Of a DNA stretch of 64,000 nt, positions 29,511 through 37,413 are shown in pieces (within the stretch, counting starts at the first letter, position 1; the number at the start of each line of letters is the position of its first letter). The stretch is taken from positions 1 to 64,000 of the forward strand of contig NZ_BDBT01000010.1 of the NCBI RefSeq assembly GCF_001613125.1, given 5' to 3'. Source of the DNA: Nocardia shimofusensis NBRC 100134 (GTDB lineage Bacteria > Actinomycetota > Actinomycetes > Mycobacteriales > Mycobacteriaceae). A program made the position numbers and the translations under genes. The notes below the pieces were generated by a model that had not been told where the DNA came from, searched no databases, and was given only the letters and a program-made list of their open reading frames with translations.

Positions 29511-30122
29511 TCAGCGAACGAAGTAGATCGTCGCGAACAGACCGATCCAGACGATGTCGACGAAGTGCCAGTAGTACGACACGACGATCGCGGCGGTGGC
29601 CTGCGCCGGGGTGAACTTACTGACCTTGGTGCGGATCAGCAGGAAGACGAAGGCGATGAGACCGCCGATGACGTGCAGGCCGTGGAAGCCGGTGGTGATG
29701 TAGAACACCGAGCCGTAGGCGCTGCTGGAGATCGAGGTGCCTTCGTGCACCAGGTGGTAGTACTCGTAGCCCTGACCGGCCACGAAGAACGTGCCCATCG
29801 CCAGCGTGAGCATGTACCAGCGGCGCAGGCCGAACACGTCGCCCTTCTCCGCCGCGAACACGCCCATCTGGCAGGTGAACGACGACGCCACCAGCACGGC
29901 GGTGACCGGCACGGCGAGCCCGAGGTTCAACTCGGTCGGTTCCGGCGGCCAATTGCCCTGCGCCTGGGCGCGCGCCACGAAGTACATCGCGAACAGGCCG
30001 GCGAAGAACATCAACTCGCTCGACAGCCAGATGATGGTACCGACGCTGACCATGTTGGGCCGGTTCAGCGAATGCACACGCTGAGTAATGGCCGATCCTG
30101 GGGTCCCTACTGCGGTCGTCAC
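29511..30122 (-). CDS. ctaE: Cytochrome c oxidase subunit III
   Basis: A 203-residue membrane subunit of the aa3 oxidase with five helices. Family segments are [42 protein letters not shown] and [14 protein letters not shown]. The GTG at 30122 gives the same length and N-terminus as the M. tuberculosis protein; the frame is open upstream to 30311 but without similarity. CATACT ends 7 nt before the GTG, indicating a leaderless transcript. It probably heads the qcrCAB operon. Confidence 0.96.
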   Translation of the reverse strand: MTTAVGTPGSAITQRVHSLNRPNMVSVGTIIWLSSELMFFAGLFAMYFVARAQAQGNWPPEPTELNLGLAVPVTAVLVASSFTCQMGVFAAEKGDVFGLRRWYMLTLAMGTFFVAGQGYEYYHLVHEGTSISSSAYGSVFYITTGFHGLHVIGGLIAFVFLLIRTKVSKFTPAQATAAIVVSYYWHFVDIVWIGLFATIYFVR

Positions 30123-30129
30123 AGGGGTA

Positions 30130-30135
30130 AGTATG
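30130..30135 (-). promoter_or_regulatory. -10 element of ctaE-qcrCAB, leaderless-type
   Basis: CATACT on the minus strand ends 7 nt before the GTG at 30122. No good -35 box was seen 17-18 nt further upstream. Confidence 0.5.
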
Positions 30136-30311
30136 ACTCTTCGTAGTACGACGCGGGTACCGGGGTCGGAAAGTGGGCCCGACGTGTCGGAAAAGGCAGG
30201 CGGGGAGATGGTCTCGACCACGCGCGCCCGATCCGGGCCGACCGCCAGCATGACAGGCTGATATGTGGAAATCCTGAGACGAGGCACAGAACTTTCGAGC
30301 GAGGAGTACAC

Positions 30312-30743
30312 GTGGCCGGGCGATCACCGATCGGACGTATCTGGCGGCGGCTCGCCGGGCGCGCCACCGAGGCGCAACTGGACCCCGCGAGCGCCGATCT
30401 CGCAGTAGTGGCCGAGAGCTTCGACGACGCCGAGGCGTGTTCGGCCGCGCTCGACCGCGCCGCCGGGTTCGACGCGACGCGGCCCGCGCTGCTCCGCCAT
30501 CATCTGCGGGTGCCCGGCCCGCAGGTGGAGCGGGTGTGCGAGATCGCCGCGCAGGACGGTTACTCCCCCGCACCGGGTTCGCCCGCACCCGACGGCGAGT
30601 GGGTGCGCGTGGTGCTGTGCCGGACCCAGCGGGTCGACGCGTTGCACTGCGCGCAGGAGCGATCCAGGATGGCCGGGCTGGCGCAGCGCCACGAGGGGCA
30701 CGCCGACGGATGGGACGTGATGCAACCCCCGGCGAGCAGGTGA
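30312..30743 (+). CDS. RraB-like domain protein (tentative)
   Basis: A 143-residue soluble protein, start GTG 30312 with GAGGAG 5-6 nt upstream. After a basic N-terminus ([15 protein letters not shown]) comes an alpha/beta domain. The order of motifs resembles RraB, the protein inhibitor of RNase E: a helix ending in [11 protein letters not shown], then AAQDGY, a beta strand [13 protein letters not shown], and a last helix ending [16 protein letters not shown], compared with EHHLSADD, LGY, and AEKFDVEYDGWGT in the E. coli protein. The match is by eye and weak in places. It sits divergent from ctaE and 213 bp before trpD. Confidence 0.55.
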   Translation: MAGRSPIGRIWRRLAGRATEAQLDPASADLAVVAESFDDAEACSAALDRAAGFDATRPALLRHHLRVPGPQVERVCEIAAQDGYSPAPGSPAPDGEWVRVVLCRTQRVDALHCAQERSRMAGLAQRHEGHADGWDVMQPPASR

Positions 30744-30956
30744 CGCGCTCCCGCGACTCGGCGCGATGCCGGCGTCGGCGCGGAGGTGACCGGGCTTGCG
30801 CGACGGCGCGCCGATACTCGATCCGCACCGGCGCCCTCGCGCATTAGGCTGCTCGACAGGACCGGGCTCCTCAGCGATCGGTTCATGTGTCGGACTCTCG
30901 ATGCGCACCCGATGCCGTGCCGATCGGCGCGGACCGGGTGCCGGAAGGAACAGAAG

Positions 30957-32063
30957 ATGAGCGGTCAGCTCCCGGAAGCGCACGCCGAACCTGCCGAGCG
31001 GGACCGCGCGCGCGACTGGCCGCAGATCCTCGGCGCGCTCGCCGACGGACACGACCTGACCGCCGCCGACACCGCGTGGGTGATGGACGAGATCATGTCC
31101 GACAACGCCACCAGCGCCCAGATCGCCGCCTTCGGCGTCGCGATCAAGATCAAGGTCCCGACCCCGGCGGAACTCGACGGCCTGGCCCGCGGCATGTTCG
31201 AGCACGCGCGCCTGGTGCGCATCGACGGCGACGCGGTCGACATCGTCGGCACCGGCGGTGACCGTTCCGGTTCGGTGAACATCTCCACCATGTCCTCGAT
31301 CGTGGTGGCCGCCGCCGGGGTGCCGGTGGTCAAGCACGGCAATCGCGCGGCCTCCTCCAAGAGCGGCGGCGCGGACGTGCTCGAGGCGCTCGGGGTGAAA
31401 CTGAACCTCGGTCCCGAGGCGGTGGCGCGGTGCGTGCGTGAGGTGGGCATCGGCTTCTGCTTCGCACCGGTATTCCACCCGGCGCTGCGGTTCGCCGGTG
31501 CCGCCCGCAGGGAGATCGGCATCCCCACCGTCTTCAATGTCCTCGGTCCGCTGACCAACCCGGCCCGGCCGCGCGCCGGGCTCATCGGCTGCGCCTTCCC
31601 GGAACTCCTCGAGGTGATCGCCGGGGTCTTCGCCGAACGCGGCGCGGGCGCGCTGGTGGTGCGCGGCGCCGACGGCCTCGACGAGATCACCACCTCCGAT
31701 GTCACCGACGCCTGGATCGTCGCGGACGGGCGCAAGCGCCGCACCACCATCGACCCGACCCGACTCGGCATCGAGCGCGTGGACCTGGAGGCCCTGCGCG
31801 GCGGCGACGCGGAGGTCAACGCGGGCGTGGCGCGCTCGGTGCTGGCCGGAACCACCGGCGCGGTCCGTGACGCGGTGCTGGTGAACTCGGCGGCCGCGAT
31901 CGTCGCCTACGACCTGTCACGTGGGGTGGGCGATGCGGACGCCGATGTGCACGAGGCGCTCGGCGCGGCGGTCGAGCGGGCCGCGGCGGCCATCGACAGC
32001 GGCAAGGCGGCCGAACTGCTCGATCGCTGGGTGAAGCTGACCAACTCCCTCGGCGACACCTAG
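30957..32063 (+). CDS. trpD: Anthranilate phosphoribosyltransferase
   Basis: A 368-residue TrpD, joining anthranilate to PRPP in tryptophan synthesis. The N-terminal helical part precedes the nucleotide-binding signature DIVGTGGDRSGSVNIST, KHGNRAASSKSGGADVLEALG, and NPARPRAGLIGC. ATG at 30957 has GGAAGGA upstream at about 8 nt. The 213 bp before it contain no Trp-rich leader peptide, so attenuation by tryptophan codons is not supported. It converges on the RAM-domain gene. No other trp gene is in the window. Confidence 0.96.
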   Translation: MSGQLPEAHAEPAERDRARDWPQILGALADGHDLTAADTAWVMDEIMSDNATSAQIAAFGVAIKIKVPTPAELDGLARGMFEHARLVRIDGDAVDIVGTGGDRSGSVNISTMSSIVVAAAGVPVVKHGNRAASSKSGGADVLEALGVKLNLGPEAVARCVREVGIGFCFAPVFHPALRFAGAARREIGIPTVFNVLGPLTNPARPRAGLIGCAFPELLEVIAGVFAERGAGALVVRGADGLDEITTSDVTDAWIVADGRKRRTTIDPTRLGIERVDLEALRGGDAEVNAGVARSVLAGTTGAVRDAVLVNSAAAIVAYDLSRGVGDADADVHEALGAAVERAAAAIDSGKAAELLDRWVKLTNSLGDT

Positions 32064-32160
32064 AGACGGCGCATCACCGGCCGGTCTGCGCCTTCGGCGT
32101 CCGAGGCCGGCCGAGCCGCCGAGCACGGCGCCGACCGGCGCGACCGATGCGCCTGCCGTG

Positions 32161-32436
32161 TCACTCCCCGATCGAGAAACCGTCCTCGGCGTCCGCGCGC
32201 GAGTAGGACTTGAAGGCGATGTGCGTGGTGGTGCGCTCGACGCCTGGCACCTTGTCGATCCGCCCGGTGACCACCTCGGCGATCTGCTCGTGGTCACGCA
32301 CCCGCACCATCGCGATCAGGTCGACGTCGCCCGCGCAGGAATAGACCTCGGTCACGCCCTCGGTGTCGGCCACGGCCTGCGCGGTCTCCGGGATACGGGC
32401 GTTGTCGGCGTGGATCAGCACGATCGCGTTAATCAT
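32161..32436 (-). CDS. Lrp/AsnC-type stand-alone RAM domain protein
   Basis: A 91-residue protein that is only the ligand-binding RAM domain of Lrp/AsnC regulators: a beta-alpha-beta-beta-alpha-beta layout with TEGVTEVYSCAGDVDLIAMV and the HIAFKSYS end. There is no helix-turn-helix and no room for one, so it cannot bind DNA alone; it may oligomerise with full-length Lrp proteins or bind amino acids. ATG at 32436 has TAGGCT ending 6 nt upstream (leaderless). It converges on trpD; a link to amino-acid sensing is plausible but unproven. Confidence 0.85.
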   Translation of the reverse strand: MINAIVLIHADNARIPETAQAVADTEGVTEVYSCAGDVDLIAMVRVRDHEQIAEVVTGRIDKVPGVERTTTHIAFKSYSRADAEDGFSIGE

Positions 32437-32442
32437 GGGTTC

Positions 32443-32448
32443 AGCCTA
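32443..32448 (-). promoter_or_regulatory. -10 element of the RAM-domain gene, leaderless-type
   Basis: TAGGCT on the minus strand ends 6 nt before the ATG at 32436. Confidence 0.55.
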
Positions 32449-32760
32449 GTGCGGCGGGCGCCCCACGCTCGGCCGCGCGCAGAGCACGCGATCGTCGCTC
32501 GGACCCGGTACGCGTGACCGGCGCACCGAGCGTGTCCGCCCAACAGGCCGCGGGCCCGCTCGGCCTCGAACCGGCCCGGCGGCAGGACACGTGCTGGTGG
32601 CTGGGTGCAATCGCATCGCCCGGGATACGGCCACATGCGAACACGCCGACCACGACCCGCTCCCCTCTTCGGTCTCCACAAAACCCTCGCACCGGAACCG
32701 AACCATCGTCGGCGAGCCGACCGGCATACGCCCCATCGGGGTGTGCGGCGGCCGAGTCGT
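32449..32760. other. Non-coding stretch between the exonuclease and RAM-domain genes
   Basis: About 310 bp with no recognised gene. Open frames here read as Arg/Pro-rich noise without start signals. No strong hairpin, repeat or known site was found. Confidence 0.55.
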
Positions 32761-34929
32761 TCACCCGGTGCGCTCGATGTAGTCCGTGCCTTCGGGCCGA
32801 GCCCGCGCCGCAGCCTCGGCAGTCTCCGCCCAGGCCAGCAACCGGCCCGCGCCGTAACAGGGTTCGTGGTATCCGTGGCTGGTCCGCACGATTCGTACCC
32901 CTGGCCGCTCCAGCCATCGCGCGACCAGTGCCACTTCTTCCGGTGACGCGCCGAGCAGCGGGGGTCCCACCCATTCGATCTCCTCGGCGGTCGGATCGAC
33001 GCCGGTGTCCGACACCCCTGCCGTCGTTGCCTCGACACGGTCGGCTCGGTCGGGGCCCCCGGTCGGCTCGCCGCCTCGTCCGCCGGACGCGACAGGCCGA
33101 CCGGTGGGCCGTTCGGCCTCGGCAGTCGAGGCAAGCGGGGCGGACAGGGCGGGCGACGCCGCCGACCCGGCATCGCACCCGGCGAACGATGCGAGCCGAC
33201 CCGACGATCCCAGTCGACCGGGTGATTCCAGCCGACCGGGTGATTCCAGCCGACCCGACGAATCCAGCCGACCGGGTGATTCCAGCCGACCCGACGAATC
33301 CAGCGGACCTGATGCTGCCGGCACGGCGGGCAGTTCGGGCAGAGCCGCCGGGGTGGGCACGGGACGGCCGTCGGGGACGACGGTTTCGGCGGCGGCGACG
33401 AGGTGTTCGACGACGGGCATCGGGGGTGTGCCGCGGCGGGCGACGCCTGCGGCGGCGAGCCTGCCGTGGCGGATGACGGCGAATTCCCAGCCGCCCGCGC
33501 CGTCGGGATGCGCCGCGATCAGTTCGGCGATGCGGGTCAGGGCGGCCAGGCGCTGGGTGCGGCGCAGGGCGCGGATGACGGCGGCGGCACGGTCGCGCAG
33601 GCGCGCGGCGGTCTCGAAGTGTTCTGCGCGGGAATGGGTGTCGATCCGGTCCAGTATGGCGGTGAGCACGGCGTCGTCGCGGCCGGTGATCAGATCCCGG
33701 ACGGCGGCGGGCGTCGGCGCGTAGTCCTCCGCGGTCAGCGGCTTTTCGCCGGCACCGGCGGCCGGGCATCCGCCGACCACAGCGGGCGGGCAGTCGTGGG
33801 TGGCCGTGCGGGTGAGCCGGGTCGTGCAGGTGCGCAGACCGGTGTGTTCGGCCAGGGTGGCGGCGACGTCGGCGGCGTCGTTGCGGGAATGGAAGGGGCC
33901 CAGCGCATCCTGGGTGGGTGTGCGTACCACCGCGAACCGGGGGAAGGGCTCGTCGGTCAGGGTGATCCACCAGGCGCGCTTGGGGAATTTGGAGCGCCGG
34001 TTGTACGGAGGGGCGTGCGCGGCGAGCAGCCGCAGTTCCCGCACCCCGGCTTCGAGGCCGTGTGCGCATACGACGTGGTCGACCCGCGTCGCGAGCGCGA
34101 CCATCTCCTTCATGCGGCCGCGGGTCTCCGATCCGGTGAAGTAGGTGCGCACGCGACGGCGCAGATTCACCGCCGTCCCTATATAGAGGACTTCGTCGGA
34201 CGGTCCGCGAAACAGATACACCCCCGGCTCGGCGGGCAGACCGGTGGCGAAGACCCGTTTGGCGCGCTGCCCCGAGGTGACATCGGGCAGGTAGTCGAGC
34301 AGCTCGGTCAGGCTGTGCACGCCCTGATTGCCGATCCGGGCGATGAGGGCGTGCAGCACGTCGACCGTGGCGCGGGCGTCGTCGAGGGCGCGGTGGGTCG
34401 GTTGGGTGGACGCGCCGAGCAGATGGGCCAGCGCGGACAGCCGCACCGACGGGGCCTCGTCACGCCCGAGCACGCGCCTGGCCAGCTTCACCGTGCACAG
34501 CACCGGGGAGTTCGGCCACGGCAGTTCGCTGCGAGCGGCCGCCGCGCGCAGAAAGGCGGTGTCGAAGCGCGCGTTGTGAGCGACCAGCACCGCGCCCGCC
34601 GCGAACTCGAGGAACGCGGGCAGCACCGCTTCGATGCGCGGCGCCGCGCAGACCAGGGCGGTGGTGATGCCGGTGATCCGCACGACCTCGGGCGGGATGT
34701 CCCGACCCGGGTCGACCAGGGTGGCGAATTCGCCGAGCACCTCGCCGCCGCGCACCTTGACCGCGCCGATCTCGGTGATGGCGTCGCCGTCCGGGCTGGT
34801 GCCGGTGGTTTCCAGGTCGACGACCACGAAGGTGGTGTCGTAGAGCGGGGTGTCCAGCTCGTCGAAGGCCAGCTGCCGGGCGGCGGCGAGGGGTTCGGAG
34901 TCGGGCACGGCGGTCAGAGTAGGGCTCAC
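32761..34929 (-). CDS. DEDD exonuclease fused to UvrC-like GIY-YIG domain
   Basis: A 722-residue two-nuclease fusion (Rv2191-like). Residues ~33-195 form a DnaQ-type 3'-5' exonuclease: DLETTG at 38-43, HNARFD at 118-123 and HRALDD at 179-184, all catalytic residues present. Residues ~235-310 form a GIY-YIG endonuclease as in UvrC (PGVYLFRGP and [18 protein letters not shown]). A UVR-like helix pair [13 protein letters not shown] lies further on. The C-terminal linker carries hexapeptide repeats from an 18-bp tandem repeat. GTG at 34929 was chosen; the long open frame upstream is not protein-like. A role in DNA repair or proofreading is inferred. Confidence 0.88.
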   Translation of the reverse strand: MSPTLTAVPDSEPLAAARQLAFDELDTPLYDTTFVVVDLETTGTSPDGDAITEIGAVKVRGGEVLGEFATLVDPGRDIPPEVVRITGITTALVCAAPRIEAVLPAFLEFAAGAVLVAHNARFDTAFLRAAAARSELPWPNSPVLCTVKLARRVLGRDEAPSVRLSALAHLLGASTQPTHRALDDARATVDVLHALIARIGNQGVHSLTELLDYLPDVTSGQRAKRVFATGLPAEPGVYLFRGPSDEVLYIGTAVNLRRRVRTYFTGSETRGRMKEMVALATRVDHVVCAHGLEAGVRELRLLAAHAPPYNRRSKFPKRAWWITLTDEPFPRFAVVRTPTQDALGPFHSRNDAADVAATLAEHTGLRTCTTRLTRTATHDCPPAVVGGCPAAGAGEKPLTAEDYAPTPAAVRDLITGRDDAVLTAILDRIDTHSRAEHFETAARLRDRAAAVIRALRRTQRLAALTRIAELIAAHPDGAGGWEFAVIRHGRLAAAGVARRGTPPMPVVEHLVAAAETVVPDGRPVPTPAALPELPAVPAASGPLDSSGRLESPGRLDSSGRLESPGRLESPGRLGSSGRLASFAGCDAGSAASPALSAPLASTAEAERPTGRPVASGGRGGEPTGGPDRADRVEATTAGVSDTGVDPTAEEIEWVGPPLLGASPEEVALVARWLERPGVRIVRTSHGYHEPCYGAGRLLAWAETAEAAARARPEGTDYIERTG
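33194..33305. repeat. 18-bp tandem repeat inside the exonuclease gene
   Basis: About six imperfect copies of an 18-bp unit alternate two versions, one with GACCGGGTGATTCCAGCC and one with GACCCGACGAATCCAGCC. In the minus-strand frame they encode RLESPG and RLDSSG hexapeptides, keeping the reading frame intact. Such arrays commonly vary in copy number between strains. Confidence 0.85.
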
Positions 34930-34938
34930 CCCCGACAG

Positions 34939-34969
34939 ACACAGCCGAACACAGCCGAACACAGCGGAC
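34939..34969. repeat. Period-10 repeat at the exonuclease start
   Basis: The unit ACACAGCCGA is repeated about three times (the third copy has one change) directly upstream of the GTG at 34929. It leaves no normal ribosome-binding site next to that codon. Confidence 0.6.
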
Positions 34970-35371
34970 GCAGCCAAGGCCGACACCGCCGATACCGCCG
35001 CCGGCCACAACAACGCCGACAAGATCATCGGACAACTTGTCACCCGGTAATTCCGCCACAGAATGTCGCGGTGCGTTTTTCGGCCGAATACCAATAGATG
35101 ATCTAGAAAGACCTCATTATGACGCAGGTTACATTTTTCACGGGAAACTATCACAGGCCGGGCGTGTCCACCTCCGCACCCGAAGCGCAAACCGACCGGC
35201 CGGGCCGAACAAGCACAAAGTTGTACGATTGTCCACAACTTCCTCCGGCGCGGGTTACCCAACACCAAGCCCATCTGCGAATATGCCGGAAATCGAGCGC
35301 GTCACATGATCACTCCCCCGGCCGGGACGCCGCCTGGAGGACCTGGACGAAACGGACAGTGAAACGCTTCT

Positions 35372-35388
35372 GTAACTGTTCCGTGATT
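35372..35388 (+). promoter_or_regulatory. GTRAY direct repeat, MtrA-box-like
   Basis: GTAACT and GTGATT occur at 35372 and 35383, exactly 11 bp apart. MtrA response regulators of actinobacteria bind two GTAAC-like half-sites with this spacing and control cell-wall hydrolase genes. Two half-site bases deviate, so this is a candidate only. Confidence 0.4.
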
Positions 35389-35468
35389 GCTGTGAGATCT
35401 ATCGCAGATTTTTCTGCCACCCATTCGGCAAACGCGCGTTCGGCAGCCGAGCGGCTTTACAAACTTCC

Positions 35469-35496
35469 GTGATCGGTTCGTAATCGTTTCGAGACC
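35469..35496 (+). promoter_or_regulatory. Triple 11-bp-spaced element ahead of the first NlpC/P60 gene
   Basis: GTGATC (35469), GTAATC (35480) and GAGACC (35491) repeat every 11 bp. The stretch TTCGTAATC-N3-TCGAGACC (35477-35496) recurs upstream of the second NlpC/P60 gene with 17 of 20 identical positions. It lies 93 nt before the ATG at 35590. Confidence 0.55.
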
Positions 35497-35589
35497 TCAC
35501 GGAGTTCGTCGCACCGAGCCGGTGCGTTCGTCGCAGTCCGCCGCACCACCGGGTGTGGCGTCGTGGGGCAGATTGGAAGTAACCGCAAC

Positions 35590-36177
35590 ATGGCGACCAA
35601 CACCGTCAAACGGCAGGCGCGGCGTGCCGTTGCCGCCGGAGCGATCGGCGCTGCCACCATCGGCGCGTTCCTCCTTCCCGCGACGGCCTCGGCCCAGCCG
35701 GTGACCATCCCCGGCGTCGGCACCTTCGAGGTGCCCAACGAGATCCCGATCCCCCCGGGCATCCCGGCCATCCCCGGCATCGCGCCGGGTAACCCCGCCG
35801 CGCCGTTCGCGCCGCCGTTCGTGGCGCCGCAGAAGGCCCTCGGCGAGGTGGCCCTGGATGCCGCGCTGTCCAAGGTCGGTTCTCCCTACGTCTACGGCGC
35901 CGCCGGCCCGAACGCCTTCGACTGCTCGGGCCTGGTCCAGTGGGCCTACCGCCAGGCGGGCAGGGAGCTGCCGCGCACCAGCGGCGCGCAGCTGTCCTCC
36001 GGCGCCCCGGTCTCGCTGAACGACCTGCGCCCCGGCGACGTGGTCTCCTTCTACGGCGGCGGCCACTCCGGCCTGTACGCGGGCAACGGCAATGTCGTGC
36101 ACGCGGCCAACGCCGGCTCTCCGGTGCACGTCGCGCCGATCTCGTCGATGCCCTTCGCGGGCGCTCGCCGGTACTGA
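35590..36177 (+). CDS. NlpC/P60 family cell-wall peptidase, short form
   Basis: A 195-residue secreted peptidoglycan hydrolase. The signal peptide ends near PATASAQ (about residue 36). A Pro-rich segment (EIPIPPGIPAIPGIAPG) links to the NlpC/P60 domain: DCSGLVQWAY holds the catalytic Cys, GGGHSGLYAGNGN the catalytic His, and HAAN the third polar residue. These enzymes cut the D-Glu-mDAP bond of stem peptides. ATG at 35590 was chosen because the signal peptide begins there; a GTG at 35563 is possible. It stands in tandem with a coiled-coil-bearing paralogue. No inhibitory N-terminal domain is present. Confidence 0.92.
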   Translation: MATNTVKRQARRAVAAGAIGAATIGAFLLPATASAQPVTIPGVGTFEVPNEIPIPPGIPAIPGIAPGNPAAPFAPPFVAPQKALGEVALDAALSKVGSPYVYGAAGPNAFDCSGLVQWAYRQAGRELPRTSGAQLSSGAPVSLNDLRPGDVVSFYGGGHSGLYAGNGNVVHAANAGSPVHVAPISSMPFAGARRY

Positions 36178-36218
36178 GTCTTCGTACCGAGTCGGCCGAA
36201 TCGGCAAGTACGGCAACG

Positions 36219-36246
36219 CGGCCCGTGTCCACCTGGACACGGGCCG
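36219..36246 (+). terminator. Terminator between the two NlpC/P60 genes
   Basis: CGGCCCGTGTCC (36219-36230) and GGACACGGGCCG (36235-36246) form a perfect 12-bp stem with an ACCT loop, about 40 nt after the first gene's stop. It suggests that the second gene has its own promoter. Confidence 0.75.
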
Positions 36247-36253
36247 CCGCCGT

Positions 36254-36273
36254 TTCGTAATCTAATCGAGACC
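36254..36273 (+). promoter_or_regulatory. Second copy of the NlpC/P60 upstream element
   Basis: TTCGTAATC-N3-TCGAGACC lies 68 nt before the GTG at 36342, right after the terminator. It matches the copy at 35477-35496 at 17 of 20 positions, with the differences confined to the three central bases. Confidence 0.55.
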
Positions 36274-36341
36274 GAACGAAGTGCGGACCGGTGACCTTCG
36301 CCGTATCCGAGCGCTTCGGCAACGAAGGAGCACGTCGGGCT

Positions 36342-37406
36342 GTGGCAGTCGATCAGCGCACCTCTCGCACCAAGCGCCTGCTCTGCGGCGTATTCGCCGT
36401 GGGGGTTCTGGCCACCGGACTGTCCACCGGGTCCCCCGCGGTCGCCGACCCGGTCGCGATGCCGAACACCGCGAGCGAGGCGGTGCAGAGCATGATCGAG
36501 CTTTCCCGCCAGTCCGAGCAGCTCAACCAGCAGGCGCTCGGCGCGCAGGAGGATCTCGACGCCAAGCTCGCCGTCCAGCAGGCCGCCGATGCCGAGCTCG
36601 CCGCGCGCACCGCCGTCGTGGAGGCCGCCCGCGCGGAGGTCCGCGCGTTCCAGCCGGTCATCGACCGCACCGCCATCGCCGCCTACCAGGGAGTGCGCAC
36701 CAACCGCATGTTCGCGGTGCTGGTCAGCGACTCGCCGCAGCAGATGCTCGACCGGATGTCCACGATGGACATGCTCGCCACGCAGACCACCGACGAACTG
36801 CGCCGGTTCAAGAAGGCCGACGACGCGGCGACAGCCGCCGAGAACACCGCCCGCGCAGCCGCCGACGCCGCCCGCGAGGCAGCGCGCAAGGCCGACGAGG
36901 TGCGCGCCGATCTCGAGCACAAGCGCAGCGAACTCGCGGGCGCCATCGCCCAGGTCGTGCGGGCGTGGGGCGCGCTGTCGGCGTCGGACCGCGCGACGCT
37001 GGCCGGTTCGCCCTTCCCGCCCGGCTTCGACCGCGACACCCTGTTGCAGGGCCTGGTCCCCGGCAGCGGCACCAGCGCGCTGGCCGCCGGGCTCACCCGG
37101 GTCGGCGATCCCTACGTCTGGGGCGCCACCGGCCCGGACCAGTTCGACTGCTCGGGCCTGGTGCAGTGGGCGTTCAAACAGGTCGGCAAGAACGTGCCGC
37201 GCACCAGTTCGGCACAGGCGAGCTACGGCACCCCGGTGGACAAGGACGATCTCCAGCCCGGTGACGTCGTCTTCTTCTACCCCGAGATCTCGCACGTCGG
37301 CATCTACGCGGGCAACGGGATGATGCTGCACGCCTCGACCTTCGGTGTGCCGGTCGCGGTCGCCCCGATGGGCTCCACGCCGTATCACTCCGCCCGGCGG
37401 TACTGA
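36342..37406 (+). CDS. NlpC/P60 family endopeptidase with coiled-coil domain (RipC-like)
   Basis: A 354-residue secreted hydrolase (Rv2190c-like). A signal peptide ending near SPAVADP is followed by a long Ala/Glu/Arg-rich coiled coil (about residues 40-225), which in this family holds the enzyme autoinhibited until activated by FtsEX-type partners. The C-terminal domain has YVWGATGPDQFDCSGLVQW (catalytic Cys), SHVGIYAGNG (His) and HAST. GTG 36342 was chosen: AAGGAG lies 11 nt upstream and the signal peptide starts there; GTG 36291 would add 17 residues. It acts on stem peptides during daughter-cell separation. Confidence 0.93.
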   Translation: MAVDQRTSRTKRLLCGVFAVGVLATGLSTGSPAVADPVAMPNTASEAVQSMIELSRQSEQLNQQALGAQEDLDAKLAVQQAADAELAARTAVVEAARAEVRAFQPVIDRTAIAAYQGVRTNRMFAVLVSDSPQQMLDRMSTMDMLATQTTDELRRFKKADDAATAAENTARAAADAAREAARKADEVRADLEHKRSELAGAIAQVVRAWGALSASDRATLAGSPFPPGFDRDTLLQGLVPGSGTSALAAGLTRVGDPYVWGATGPDQFDCSGLVQWAFKQVGKNVPRTSSAQASYGTPVDKDDLQPGDVVFFYPEISHVGIYAGNGMMLHASTFGVPVAVAPMGSTPYHSARRY

Positions 37407-37413
37407 CGCCGAC

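Larger units (their letters stand above)
34930..35589. other. Long divergent regulatory region, exonuclease / NlpC-P60
   Basis: A 660-bp stretch, richer in A and T than its surroundings, without a convincing gene. It contains the period-10 repeat, a hairpin AAGTTGT/ACAACTT with a DnaA-box-like TTGTCCACA (35229-35237), a GTRAY direct repeat at 35372-35388 and the element shared with the next NlpC/P60 gene at 35477-35496. I looked for a c-di-AMP (ydaO) riboswitch, known ahead of some actinobacterial hydrolase genes, and did not recognise its conserved segments. Confidence 0.6.

Noticed and set aside
30744..30956. Tryptophan attenuator before trpD
   Set aside because: No short leader ORF with consecutive Trp codons was seen.
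35218..35241. Replication origin suggested by a DnaA-box-like 9-mer
   Set aside because: Only one such box, no cluster, no dnaA/dnaN neighbours and no AT-rich unwinding element.
35119..35472. 117-codon plus-strand frame in the long intergenic region
   Set aside because: No ribosome-binding site, no domain and odd composition; the region is better explained as regulatory DNA.
34930..35589. c-di-AMP (ydaO) riboswitch upstream of the NlpC/P60 gene
   Set aside because: The conserved purine-rich core segments of that riboswitch were not found.
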